Of a DNA stretch of 64,000 bases, positions 35,484 to 43,276 are shown piece after piece. Both the position numbers and the translations under genes were made by a program. The notes under the pieces are model-generated. The model had not been told where the DNA came from. It did not search any database and was given only the letters and a program-made list of their open reading frames with translations. The stretch lies in contig CAIVDU010000053.1 in NCBI GenBank assembly GCA_903904815.1, forward strand, positions 1 to 64,000. Direction: 5' to 3'. This stretch comes from an uncultured Armatimonadota bacterium (GTDB lineage Bacteria; Armatimonadota; Fimbriimonadia; Fimbriimonadales; Fimbriimonadaceae). The first letter of the stretch is position 1; each line of letters opens with the position of its first letter.

Positions 35484-37433
35484 TCAAATTCCTTTCGATC
35501 GGTAGCGACGGCGCTCAGGTCTAGCAACAGGACCGGCCGGAACTCTCGCCGATGGCTCGGAGGTCGGGGCGGACCTGATCGTGCCGAGCGAGAGTTCGAG
35601 GCGGTCCCATTGCGGGCCCTTGAAGCGGTCTATTTGTAAAATTGAAGCCGCCGCGCGGGCGTAGATTCGGCAGTCGAGAGCCTCGTTTCGCTCCCGGTTT
35701 TTCTTCCATTCGCCTCGAACCTGATGCGTCGAGCGGGATTCCGTGGTGATGTAGTCTTCGCCCGTGAGCTGCTTGAAATACTCTTCGCCGTAGTCCGGGA
35801 AGTGGCAGAAGCCAGGAGGTACGGGAGTTCCCGCCTCATGAGTCAGCCGCAACCACCCATAGAGTTCATGCTTCAGAACCGAGACGCCCACCGGGTACCG
35901 CTTCAGCGCTCTTTTGATCTTCCGACCGCTCGCCGTGGTGACATCGACGGGCCTCGGTTGGCTGTAGATCTGGGTCCTGCTGTCCTCTCCCTTGATCACC
36001 GCGAGTTTCGTGTCCGAGAACTCGCGGGCGAAATTGTAAACGTTGGTCGTCGCGTATCCGCAGTCGATGGCGACTAGGTTTATGGAGAGCATCGCTCCGG
36101 TCGGATGAACGAAGCTCGAAGACATGAACTCCCTGAGCCCTTGCCACGCTTCCGAGTTGAGATCGGATGTGTCGCCCGTGAAGGTGTAGTAATCAATGGA
36201 CCAGGATTCTTTTCCTCGGCCCCATCCGACCACTTCCGCCTCGATTCGGTCCTTCTGAACGTCGACGCCGGCGGTGAGAAGGAGGACACCCTCGGGGATC
36301 GTTCCGACTTCGTATTCGCCGCGCCGATAAAAAAGCTTCTCCCACTCTGGGCGCTCTCCCTTCTCCGCATAGGACTCGCCGAGAACTGTGTTTGTCCACG
36401 CCCGAAGCTTTTGCGGGTCGCCCTGAGCCTCGTGGTGCTCGCTCATGCAAGTTCCCCAGCTCAGCATGCCAACAGGGCTATAGAGGCCCGAGAGGTGAAA
36501 CCCGATCCGCCTCGGCGATGAAGCTTCGCGCTCCGGTCGCCACTCTCCTCGAGGGAGCATGTCGACCTTGTGGTGGTTCTGGATCTCGCCGGCGCAATGG
36601 ATGCACTCATACCAAGCGATATCCGGTCGCCCCTTCTCATGCCTCATCTGTTCCCAGACGAGGACCTGATAAACGCCACAGAACGGGCACGGCACGTAGT
36701 AGCGCCGCATGTCCGTCGTAGCGTAAAGCCTTTCGATTCGGCTCGCACCCTTAACCGTGGGAGTCGAAACCGCCGCGATCTTTCGCCGGGTGCCGAAGGT
36801 TCGCGTTCGTGCTTCGGCGAGTGTCACCGGGTCGCCCTGTTGATTCGCGTTCCCTGGGTACTCGTCGACCTCGTCGAGGCCCAGATTGCAAACCGGTTTG
36901 GAGCGGAGCGCGGAGGTGCTGTTCGATGCCGCGAAGCTGAGGAAGCCGCCAGGGAACTCCTTCAGGAACGTGTTGTTCGCTCCGTCCTTCGGGCCTCCGT
37001 CGCTGATCTTGTCTCCGACACACGGGGTCGATTCGAAGAACGGGTCGATTCGGATCCGGACGTTCGACTTAATGTCGTTTTCGGTCGGCCAGACGATCAT
37101 CGTCGGAGCCGGAACCCGGTCGATCACATAGCCGAGCCAGTTGAGAACGCACTCGGTACCGCCGATCTGGGCGCCCTTCATGAAGACCACCCACTCATAT
37201 GGGCTATCCGCGCTCAGGGCGTCCATGATGTCGCGAAGGTAAGGCGTCCGCTCAGTCCGCCACGGACCAGGCTCCGCCGCTGCCTTCGCCGAGAGCATTC
37301 GGTTCTCGTCGGCCCACTCGCTTACCGTGAGGTCCGAGAGTGGAACGATTGAACCGCGCCCGATAGAGTAAAGCCAATCACGAACTTCCTCCTCGGTGCT
37401 ATCCGCGTTCACCGGATTCTTCTGCGCGACCAA
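35484..37433 (-). CDS. Terminase large subunit (lambda gpA family)
   Basis: 649 residues, the usual gpA length. The ATPase region has the altered Walker A MKGAQIGGTE near residue 85 and CNLGLDEVDEYPG as Walker B; a zinc site follows (VPCPFCGVYQ and YECIHCAGEI). The C-terminal nuclease has TAGVDVQKDRIEAEVVGWGR with acidic metal ligands. It cuts concatemers and pumps DNA. Start at a TTG overlapping the small subunit gene. Confidence 0.94.
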   Translation of the reverse strand: MVAQKNPVNADSTEEEVRDWLYSIGRGSIVPLSDLTVSEWADENRMLSAKAAAEPGPWRTERTPYLRDIMDALSADSPYEWVVFMKGAQIGGTECVLNWLGYVIDRVPAPTMIVWPTENDIKSNVRIRIDPFFESTPCVGDKISDGGPKDGANNTFLKEFPGGFLSFAASNSTSALRSKPVCNLGLDEVDEYPGNANQQGDPVTLAEARTRTFGTRRKIAAVSTPTVKGASRIERLYATTDMRRYYVPCPFCGVYQVLVWEQMRHEKGRPDIAWYECIHCAGEIQNHHKVDMLPRGEWRPEREASSPRRIGFHLSGLYSPVGMLSWGTCMSEHHEAQGDPQKLRAWTNTVLGESYAEKGERPEWEKLFYRRGEYEVGTIPEGVLLLTAGVDVQKDRIEAEVVGWGRGKESWSIDYYTFTGDTSDLNSEAWQGLREFMSSSFVHPTGAMLSINLVAIDCGYATTNVYNFAREFSDTKLAVIKGEDSRTQIYSQPRPVDVTTASGRKIKRALKRYPVGVSVLKHELYGWLRLTHEAGTPVPPGFCHFPDYGEEYFKQLTGEDYITTESRSTHQVRGEWKKNRERNEALDCRIYARAAASILQIDRFKGPQWDRLELSLGTIRSAPTSEPSARVPAGPVARPERRRYRSKGI

Positions 37434-37974
37434 TTTTCTCCAGGGCGACCCGCGACTCTCGGCGCCATAGCTTGTGAATGATCTCGCGAGCCGTTTCGAG
37501 GTCGAGAGCGTTTCCGGTTAGCTTCGCGACCTCTGCCGCGAGTTCGCTCGCCACGCGATCGGGAATCGTCATGATCGACTCACGAACGTCGATCGCGAAC
37601 TGAGCCATCGCGCTTCGAACATGAGCCGAGCGAACGACTTCGCCTAAGGCTTCCTGAAGTTCAAGCTCTTTGAGACCGGCGGTCGCGACTTCCTTTCGAG
37701 TCTTCGCGGCCCGGAAGGATTCCGAATTCTCTTCGTCCTCCTCGGCGGGATCATAAGCGCCCTCGGAGATATGGCGAAGAAGATCATGGTCGCGAACTTT
37801 GCTCGGATCCCGAAATCCGTTCCACGCTTTCGACTGCGTGACCCAGTTGATTTTCTTGTCCGACTCGCGCCGGCTAATTCTCCCACTCGCTAGGGCCTTA
37901 GTGATCGCATTCGGGTTTACCTTGCAGCGCTTGGCGAATTCCCGGAGCGAAATCCACTCTTCTTGCGCTCCCAT
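37399..37974 (-). CDS. Terminase small subunit (lambda Nu1 type)
   Basis: 191 residues: N-terminal winged helix (ISLREFAKRCKVNPNAITKA), a charged linker, and a C-terminal gpA-binding helical part (FRAAKTRKEVATAGLKELEL, REIIHKLWRRE). It recognises cos DNA. It overlaps the large subunit gene by 35 bp. Confidence 0.85.
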   Translation of the reverse strand: MGAQEEWISLREFAKRCKVNPNAITKALASGRISRRESDKKINWVTQSKAWNGFRDPSKVRDHDLLRHISEGAYDPAEEDEENSESFRAAKTRKEVATAGLKELELQEALGEVVRSAHVRSAMAQFAIDVRESIMTIPDRVASELAAEVAKLTGNALDLETAREIIHKLWRRESRVALEKIGRAEESGERG

Positions 37975-38126
37975 TCGTACCTCATCGGCCCGTACACCCC
38001 GTACACCCTAAAAATTTCGGAGCGCTAGTCATAAGTCGCAAGGGCGAGCCCACTCGTTTGCCCCCCTTTGCTGGGAGGACCCGAGAGGCCCTAGGATTCC
38101 CCCACTGTGGGCCTTGGCTCGCCTTG
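37975..38126. other. Candidate cos region upstream of terminase
   Basis: A 152-bp non-coding stretch between the Nu1-like start and the Z-like stop. It contains the direct repeat CGTACACCC CGTACACCC at 37991-38008, an A+T-rich bend-like segment (TAAAAATTTC) and a G/C block (TTTGCCCCCCTTTGCTGGG). In lambda-like phages cosB/cosN lies directly before Nu1. No cut site can be fixed by eye. Confidence 0.35.
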
Positions 38127-38783
38127 CTACCTGCGTGACGCCATGGCTTCGTCTAGCGCCTTCACGAAGTTCCTATGTAGCTCAACGCTTGCGACCTGTG
38201 AGGCGGGCGTATAGAACCAATGCCGTCCTTTGACGTGCAAAGTCTCCCGCGTTAGTCGGTAGAGTCGCTTCACTTTCCGACCTTTGCCGGTTCGAATGTA
38301 GACTCCAACGCCATCATGCTCACGAAGCAGAAAAGGCTTAGGCTTTTGGCGACTGCCTTTACTTGCCCCCCTTGTTCGGCCCCCCATCGGAATGGTCGAA
38401 TTTCCTAGGAGGATTTTCCCTGGCCACTTGGACCGGGGCACAAGCTTCGTTTCGTTGGCCCTGATCCCCTTGGGGATCGAGAAGGCTTTCGATGCCGGCG
38501 TCTTGCTTCCACCGTCTTCCTGGATAACCAGATAAGGCGAGATTGAGCCGACGATGGCCTTCGATTCTGGCCAATCCCGCTTCTCGGCGCGGATCGTGCG
38601 GATGCTGTTCTTCGTAAACTGGTTACGCAAAATGAAGTGCCGAGGCAATTCCTTTTGAACTGCCTCGGCTGCTTGTTTGGCCGTTCGAGTCAACGCGACC
38701 GCCGTTGCGTACGGGACTTGCTCCCGCATCGCCTTACTGAACTGCTTCAGCGAGCGGTCGTCGATCGTTACTCTAAACGCCAT
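38127..38783 (-). CDS. Minor tail protein, gpZ/HK97-gp10-like
   Basis: 218 residues. MAFRVTIDDRSLKQFSKAMR, VPYATAVALTRTAKQAAEAV and LPRHFILRNQFTKNSIRTI follow the gpZ/tail-completion pattern; the C-terminal VELHRNFVKALDEAMASRR is a family-like ending. In lambda Z follows FII, but here it precedes the terminase genes, between the lysis and packaging modules. Confidence 0.65.
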   Translation of the reverse strand: MAFRVTIDDRSLKQFSKAMREQVPYATAVALTRTAKQAAEAVQKELPRHFILRNQFTKNSIRTIRAEKRDWPESKAIVGSISPYLVIQEDGGSKTPASKAFSIPKGIRANETKLVPRSKWPGKILLGNSTIPMGGRTRGASKGSRQKPKPFLLREHDGVGVYIRTGKGRKVKRLYRLTRETLHVKGRHWFYTPASQVASVELHRNFVKALDEAMASRR

Positions 38784-38792
38784 GATGGTTTA

Positions 38793-38861
38793 TGCCAGAG
38801 ACAGGATTTGCACCTGCCTTCAGAGCGGCAAGGACGAAACTCTGCGGTCCGTGACCCTGGC
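38793..38861 (-). ncRNA. tRNA-like element in the gap between two late genes
   Basis: On the minus strand a 7-bp stem GCCAGGG/CTCTGGC (one G-T pair) closes a 69-base unit followed by A. At the right distance lies a 5-bp T-like stem GCAGG/CCTGT with the loop TGCAAAT, keeping C56 and A58 of a T loop. A 5-bp stem CAGAG/CTCTG replaces the anticodon arm but has a 14-base loop, and there is no normal D arm. It fills the 87-bp gap between gene ends. Decayed phage tRNA or tRNA mimic; a standard tRNA is unlikely. Confidence 0.35.
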
Positions 38862-38870
38862 AAGTCGTGG

Positions 38871-39317
38871 TTACTTGAAGATCCCCGAAAGGAATCCCGA
38901 CGTCACCGAAGCCGAGCCGAAGAACACGGCATGAGGCTTCTCGCCGGTAAAGATCGCAGGTCCACCGGCGGCGGAAAGCGTCAAGCCCTTGAGCGAGATG
39001 CCAAACAGTTTCCCGTTCGCGTCCCAGCTTGCTTTTAGACCCTGCCCGATTCCGAGACCGCCGGAACCGACATAAGAGCCGGTGAAGGTGAAGGTCGAGA
39101 CCGACCATGCCGGCGCGAACGCGAGTCCGTGAACCGAGCCCTCCGTAAACGACGCCAGCGCGAACGGCTTGCCCGCTTTCACGTCATACGCCAATTGGCT
39201 TGACCATGCCGAGGGTGCCGAATTAATCGACACGGTCGGCGGAGCCTGAGCCCCTGCGAGCTGCGGGCAAGCGCAACCGGAAACAAGAAATGAAAGCGCT
39301 AGAATGGCGGTTCTCAT
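38871..39317 (-). CDS. Phage-encoded lipoprotein
   Basis: 148 residues with signal peptide and lipobox (TAILALSFLVSGCAC) and a Gly/Ser/Phe-rich beta-type mature part (TFTFTGSYVGSGGLGIGQGL, GLTLSAAGGPAIFTGEK). It would sit in the outer membrane or outer surface. Its ATG overlaps the stop of the gene upstream. Late phage lipoproteins can block receptors or act in lysis; no direct evidence for either here. Confidence 0.65.
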   Translation of the reverse strand: MRTAILALSFLVSGCACPQLAGAQAPPTVSINSAPSAWSSQLAYDVKAGKPFALASFTEGSVHGLAFAPAWSVSTFTFTGSYVGSGGLGIGQGLKASWDANGKLFGISLKGLTLSAAGGPAIFTGEKPHAVFFGSASVTSGFLSGIFK

Positions 39318-39598
39318 CCTCGGATCACCTTCGCGAAGAGTTCGGCGGCGATCGTTTCGACTTGCGTTCCGATGACCGGAATCTTGATCGGGAGAGATGC
39401 CCCTGTCTTGATGTCGAGCAGGATGCCGTTCGCCGGATCCGCTCCAGGAACGTGAAGGACCTTCTCGCCCGACTCGTATGCTGTGATCTCGTCGTCGGAC
39501 AGTCCCGACATACGGAAAAGGACTGAGTCCGAGTCCTCGCCGATGAGCCCTGAAGCCTTGAGCTTCAAGTGAATTTCGATTGTGTTGTTGTTTGCCAT
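39314..39598 (-). CDS. Hypothetical phage protein
   Basis: 94 residues from the ATG at 39598 (frame open to 39667). MANNNTIEIHLKLKASGLIG and a C-terminal TQVETIAAELFAKVI; no family recognised. Coupled to the lipoprotein gene by ATGA. Confidence 0.55.
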   Translation of the reverse strand: MANNNTIEIHLKLKASGLIGEDSDSVLFRMSGLSDDEITAYESGEKVLHVPGADPANGILLDIKTGASLPIKIPVIGTQVETIAAELFAKVIRG

Positions 39599-39674
39599 GG
39601 AGACATGTTCTCGCTGCCGTTCTGGTGTCGGCGCTCGTTGCCCTTTTGGGCGAAACTTGAAAAACATCTAACGG

Positions 39675-39878
39675 CTAGAGATCGCCTTCGAGCATCTCAA
39701 CCGGAAGGTAAGCGGTCATGAATCTCTCGCCGCCTTCGAGCGTTACGGTCTGCTCATCCTCGACCAGTCGGCAAACTTCAGGAACGCCGCGAACGTTGTT
39801 GCTTTCGATCTTGAAAAGGCAGAGCTTGTATTTCGGTCCGCCTTTCCCGATCTGGATCATTTCAGGTTTTCCAGCCAT
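39675..39878 (-). CDS. Small hypothetical phage protein
   Basis: 67 residues, MIQIGKGGPKYKLCLFKIES and RFMTAYLPVEMLEGDL. No motif recognised. It follows the 183-residue gene by 6 bp on the same strand. Confidence 0.55.
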   Translation of the reverse strand: MAGKPEMIQIGKGGPKYKLCLFKIESNNVRGVPEVCRLVEDEQTVTLEGGERFMTAYLPVEMLEGDL

Positions 39879-39884
39879 AGACCC

Positions 39885-40436
39885 TCAGTTCGGAGACGAT
39901 TGAGGCAGAGCTGCGTCCGCAATCGCGGTGAGCTTCGCGGCTTCGTCCTCGTGGTAAATCGCGTCCCCTTTCGAGAACTGGAAGCCTTCCTGCCCGTAAA
40001 GGTGAAATTGCCAAAGCGGGAACGGCAAATAGTGAATTCCGGTGCCTTGGCCAGTGTGAAGAGGCTTCTCGATGAGCATGCCGTTGACGAGCATGTCATC
40101 CACAAACGACATGATGTCGGTGAGTTCTGGATTCGCCTCGCAGAACGCGGACACCCTATCGACCATCGGCTTAAAGCGCGAGATGTACTCGCAGAACTCT
40201 TTCCAATCGACGGCGGTCGCGAGACATCGCTCAATCCAGAAGTGATGAGCTTCGAGCGGGCTGCCAACTTCCTCTTCGGTCTTTCCCGTGACCCATGAGC
40301 GGTTACCCTCGCGGGCGATGAGCTCTTCTCGCGTTCGGCTGAATAGGGGCGTGGTGACCCTCGCGTCATGGCCGGGGAGAGTCACGTCGACGACGATCGA
40401 CTCTTTCTCTTCGTGGTTCTGGGTTACGTCCGACAT
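39885..40436 (-). CDS. Hypothetical phage protein
   Basis: 183 residues, acidic N-terminus, then SPLEAHHFWIERCLATAVDW and PLWQFHLYGQEGFQFSKGDA. No catalytic pattern identified. It is the first gene after the terminator that closes the lysis group, so it may depend on read-through. Confidence 0.6.
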   Translation of the reverse strand: MSDVTQNHEEKESIVVDVTLPGHDARVTTPLFSRTREELIAREGNRSWVTGKTEEEVGSPLEAHHFWIERCLATAVDWKEFCEYISRFKPMVDRVSAFCEANPELTDIMSFVDDMLVNGMLIEKPLHTGQGTGIHYLPFPLWQFHLYGQEGFQFSKGDAIYHEDEAAKLTAIADAALPQSSPN

Positions 40437-40454
40437 AGGGAATCACGCAAAAGA

Positions 40455-40484
40455 CCCCGGCTCGTCTGTTACACGAGCGCGGGG
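40455..40484 (-). terminator. Terminator-like hairpin closing the lysis gene group
   Basis: Arms CCCCGGCTCGT and ACGAGCGCGGGG pair with one bulged base around a seven-base loop; TCTTTTGCG follows on the minus strand. It lies 24 bp after the last small lysis gene. Confidence 0.6.
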
Positions 40485-40507
40485 CCTTCGTAATGGGAGG
40501 TAGGAAG

Positions 40508-40603
40508 TCAAGAAAACTTTGATGCAATCATGAAAGACGCAAGAACGAAAACGACGAGCCACGTGAGGGCCCTATAAATTTGGCTGTCCGGGATCCTGCT
40601 CAT
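40508..40603 (-). CDS. 31-residue single-span membrane peptide, lysis group
   Basis: From the ATG at 40603: MSRIPDSQIYRALTWLVVFV then LASFMIASKFS, one transmembrane helix with a short polar head. It overlaps the end of the next upstream gene by 32 bp. Size and place fit a holin or holin regulator, unproven. Confidence 0.45.
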   Translation of the reverse strand: MSRIPDSQIYRALTWLVVFVLASFMIASKFS

Positions 40604-40757
40604 CTCGCGCTCTCCAGAGTGAGCACGCCACGAGAACCGCGTACTCTTCAGCCTTTGGGTCTCTGTGTGCAATGAACCGGATAAAAGCAAAGCCAAGAGC
40701 GGCGACGATGCAACTCTTGCCGACTCGGACCAGGAAAGCGCTCGTGTTCGGTTTCAT
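40572..40757 (-). CDS. Small membrane protein, lysis group
   Basis: 61 residues with a hydrophobic segment (SCIVAALGFAFIRFIA) and charged ends. Start overlaps the upstream stop (ATGA). Holin-like by size and context only. Confidence 0.5.
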   Translation of the reverse strand: MKPNTSAFLVRVGKSCIVAALGFAFIRFIAHRDPKAEEYAVLVACSLWRARDEQDPGQPNL

Positions 40758-41017
40758 CGCTTTAGCTGTTGAATCTGGGCGAGAATGACTTCGACCTTGC
40801 CTTTTGTTTCATTGGCAACGTCATGAGTCGACTGAATCAGCGCCTTGAGTTCAGCATCCGATTGATCTTTCGACTTGCGCCAGTCCTCGAGCATGCTTAG
40901 CCGATGGCCAAGCCCGCTCAAATAGCGAAATGCGCCGATAAGGAGCCCAGCGATGAAGATGCCGGCAGTGGTGAAAGGACCGTAGTCGATATGCGGTGAT
41001 TCCATCGGTTTGCCCAT
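40754..41017 (-). CDS. Membrane protein with coiled-coil tail, holin or i-spanin candidate
   Basis: 87 residues from the ATG at 41017. One transmembrane segment (AGIFIAGLLIGAFRYLSGLG) is followed by a long charged helix (MLEDWRKSKDQSDAELKALI, then heptad-like KGKVEVILAQIQQLK). This is the layout of inner-membrane spanins and XhlA-type proteins. It lies three genes after the endolysin. Confidence 0.55.
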   Translation of the reverse strand: MGKPMESPHIDYGPFTTAGIFIAGLLIGAFRYLSGLGHRLSMLEDWRKSKDQSDAELKALIQSTHDVANETKGKVEVILAQIQQLKR

Positions 41018-41059
41018 GGTTGTCTCAGAGCCAGGCGCCAACGCGCGGCGAAAATGGAG

Positions 41060-41131
41060 TTAGCGACCAAGTAGGTCGCTCGCGGAGTTGACTTCGGTCG
41101 CGGTGACCGATCCTGTTGGATAGATTCTCAT
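41060..41131 (-). CDS. Possible 23-residue peptide
   Basis: ATG at 41131 overlaps the upstream stop (ATGA) and has GGAGG nine bases before it. The frame reads MRIYPTGSVTATEVNSASDL plus three residues. The good ribosome site is the only argument for translation. Confidence 0.3.
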   Translation of the reverse strand: MRIYPTGSVTATEVNSASDLLGR

Positions 41132-41235
41132 CTGAAGCGACCTCCGAAGGTTTTAACGACGCTTGCGATAACGAAGGTTAAGCCTCCGCCGACTGCGATC
41201 AGCAAGCAGATTCCGACGACGTAATCGGTATTCAT
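41128..41235 (-). CDS. 35-residue membrane peptide coupled to endolysin
   Basis: ATG at 41235 overlaps the endolysin stop (CCATGA). The frame reads MNTDYVVGICLLIAVGGGLT then FVIASVVKTFGGRFR, a single glycine-containing transmembrane helix with a basic tail. The coupling and topology suggest a small holin or pinholin. Confidence 0.5.
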   Translation of the reverse strand: MNTDYVVGICLLIAVGGGLTFVIASVVKTFGGRFR

Positions 41236-41855
41236 GGCTGCCAGAGTCCCGCTGCGGAAAGTGAACCGTCGATCTCATCAAGGTCGCAGGAGAGTCCGCC
41301 GACCGTGTTGTTTCCCGCCGATGTTTGGATGATTGCCGCCTTCGTCGGACGATTCGCGCCACTCCAACCAGACGAGCCAGCCTTCCACCCAAAGTGAATC
41401 AAACCGAGTTCGAGAAGCATGTCGATGACATCCTCAGAGCCATAGGCGCCAACGAGGAAGCCGGCGGGAATCACTGAGGGTCGAACCCTTGTGAAGTAGC
41501 CCGCGATGCCCGCATGGTCGGAAGTCGGCGCGTCGTAGTCAACCGCGAAATATAGCCCGGATCCCTTTGGCTGCTTGACTCTCTGGGCCGTCGCGACGGC
41601 TGCTTTTCCGTGGGCGTCTCCTGTGGCCGCGTTCATCTCCGCCGCGCTTCCCATGGCTTCCCAGACCGAGCCGAGCCACAGACCGGCGGTCGCCGCTTCG
41701 GTGACCTCGATGGGCGTCAGACGCTTGTTTGGGAAGTTGTGAGTGTTGGGGCTCAGGTAGCGAATCACGAACGACTTGCCGGCGGCCGCGATTGCCTTTC
41801 CGTGCTTCGCGATCGAATACGGGGTGTCGAGTCCAACGTGCTTTTCAGTGACCAT
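41232..41855 (-). CDS. Endolysin, DUF1906 glycoside-hydrolase-like
   Basis: 207 residues from the ATG at 41855. HVGLDTPYSIAKHGKAIAAA, FVIRYLSPNTHNFPNKRLTP and GLYFAVDYDAPTSDHAGIAG follow the DUF1906 (Rv2525c-like) TIM-barrel related to GH25 lysozymes, with acidic residues at the strand ends. No signal peptide, so release would need a holin; several tiny membrane genes follow directly. It probably cleaves peptidoglycan. Confidence 0.8.
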   Translation of the reverse strand: MVTEKHVGLDTPYSIAKHGKAIAAAGKSFVIRYLSPNTHNFPNKRLTPIEVTEAATAGLWLGSVWEAMGSAAEMNAATGDAHGKAAVATAQRVKQPKGSGLYFAVDYDAPTSDHAGIAGYFTRVRPSVIPAGFLVGAYGSEDVIDMLLELGLIHFGWKAGSSGWSGANRPTKAAIIQTSAGNNTVGGLSCDLDEIDGSLSAAGLWQP

Positions 41856-41864
41856 GATCAAACT

Positions 41865-42086
41865 TCAGAACCAGGGATTGCGAATTCTGCGATCGAGCTT
41901 CGCCGGCGGTAACGGGTTCGCCTTGCGCGTGCTTTCAGCGAGAGGCACCCGAAACGCCGTCATGCCGCGCTTGCCTGATCGCGGCCTAACTCTGCCAATC
42001 CTTCGGGAAGAAGCGGTGGAAGGTGTGGATGGTAAAAATGCCGTCGATGTGACGAGTCCGGCGAGAAGGGAAGGGGAAAGTTGCAT
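41865..42086 (-). CDS. Small exported protein before endolysin
   Basis: 73 residues from the ATG at 42086, two bases after the upstream stop. N-terminal MQLSPSLLAGLVTSTAFLPS is a probable signal or anchor; the rest is basic and proline-rich. No lipobox cysteine, so not an o-spanin of the usual type. Confidence 0.5.
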   Translation of the reverse strand: MQLSPSLLAGLVTSTAFLPSTPSTASSRRIGRVRPRSGKRGMTAFRVPLAESTRKANPLPPAKLDRRIRNPWF

Positions 42087-42088
42087 GG

Positions 42089-42295
42089 TTAAACATCGAG
42101 GTCGAGGCTTCGGTCGTATGCGAGACCGGCAAGATAGAGTTCGCATTCAAGGCGAATGCAGACGATTTGGGACTCCTTGAGCCCTTGTTTGGCGAGATGA
42201 ATCTCGACCTTTTCCCAGTGATTGAGCACGATGCAGACGTACTCTTCGACCGTTTTGCCGTTCTCTTTCGCCGCAGCGATGATTCGAGGATCCAT
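42089..42295 (-). CDS. First gene after the tR'-like hairpin, unknown function
   Basis: 67 residues from the ATG at 42295: MDPRIIAAAKENGKTVEEYV and IHLAKQGLKESQIVCIRLEC. Helical, no motif recognised. The start lies nine bases after the hairpin stem and shows no Shine-Dalgarno. Confidence 0.55.
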   Translation of the reverse strand: MDPRIIAAAKENGKTVEEYVCIVLNHWEKVEIHLAKQGLKESQIVCIRLECELYLAGLAYDRSLDLDV

Positions 42296-42649
42296 GGCAA
42301 AAAGCGCCGCCGAGTGCTTTCGGGCTCGGCGGCGAAGCAACGTGGAGGCTTCCGAGGTGACCCGGTTGTCGGTCGTGAAGTCTGCCCTTCGGCGCTTGGC
42401 TACCTCTCGGTGCGAGCTGCTCGAAGGGAAGGGCGGGAAATAGAAAAGCCCCGCAGTCAGAAGACCACGAGGCTGTATGTGCTCCGTTTCCGGGGCGATG
42501 CTGGATCAGTTACCAGCTATTAAATTGGTCGGGAGCCGTTGGTTTGACCCAACTATCACCCGGTACACCATGCATGTTGTCTCAGTGGAAAACAACGAAC
42601 GCAAGTAAGTAACGACGATATTGCATAAATTGTGATAGAGACCGCAAAA
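42296..42649 (-). promoter_or_regulatory. Late control stretch with tR'-like hairpin
   Basis: About 350 bp without a gene. At 42305-42334 a perfect ten-base stem (CGCCGCCGAG/CTCGGCGGCG) is followed on the minus strand by CTTTTTG, an intrinsic terminator just before the first lysis-group gene. A late promoter would be expected to its right; I see A+T-rich segments near 42540-42640 but no clear hexamer pair. Confidence 0.5.
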
Positions 42650-43276
42650 CTAACGATTAGCTGTCGGATACTTGCGCTCCGCAACGGCGGAAGCCGCTGC
42701 GGCGACCTGCTCAGCTGTCGCCTCGACGCGGATTCCCACCGGCGGATGTGGATCAAACGGGCGAGTGACCAGGCAGTCGATGAGCGTCTGTTGGAACATC
42801 GCGACGACCGCCCCGCAGATATCGCGCCGACCTATGCCGAGGCAGAAGCCCCAACCGCGCCGAAGGAGTGCCCGGGAGAGCGTTTCGCCTGGCCCGACCA
42901 AAGGGAAATCCTGGGAGCGCCGTCCAAGCACAAACACCCACCGGAGCGCCTCATGGGCCTCGCTGAATCCGGAGCAGGACTCAACGTACCGGACAGTCGC
43001 CATGCCGATGTCCGTTCCCGGTTCGCCGCCAGATCGGTCGGGTTTCATGGGGCCTTGGAGCGTTCCACCGGACGACCTGAGACCCCAAAGTTCAAGCATG
43101 TGATCCGAAGCGACGAGGTGATCGCCGTGAACTCTCAGGAGGGTTCGGCATATGAGATTCAGACAAACCAGTTCGCTTTTGTTCATTCCGTGATGAGGCT
43201 CCTCGGGTGAGTGAAAACTAGTCAGTGGTAGCAGGAAGCTATCCAGTTCGGGCAGTGCGGTCGCGCTTAGGCTCAT
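42650..43276 (-). CDS. Unknown protein in the lambda Q (late antiterminator) position
   Basis: 208 residues, ATG overlapping the upstream stop (ATGA). The sequence includes HHGMNKSELVCLNLICRTLL and SGFSEAHEALRWVFVLGRRS. I do not recognise a family. An overlapping plus-strand frame of similar length exists but lacks coupling and runs against the operon. Being last before a terminator-like hairpin and the lysis genes suggests a late activator or antiterminator; this is inference. Confidence 0.55.
   Translation of the reverse strand: MSLSATALPELDSFLLPLTSFHSPEEPHHGMNKSELVCLNLICRTLLRVHGDHLVASDHMLELWGLRSSGGTLQGPMKPDRSGGEPGTDIGMATVRYVESCSGFSEAHEALRWVFVLGRRSQDFPLVGPGETLSRALLRRGWGFCLGIGRRDICGAVVAMFQQTLIDCLVTRPFDPHPPVGIRVEATAEQVAAAASAVAERKYPTANR

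Noticed and set aside
42632-43210. 192-residue plus-strand gene
   Set aside because: It lies opposite the leftward operon, has no ribosome site and no coupling; the minus-strand frame overlaps its neighbour by ATGA.
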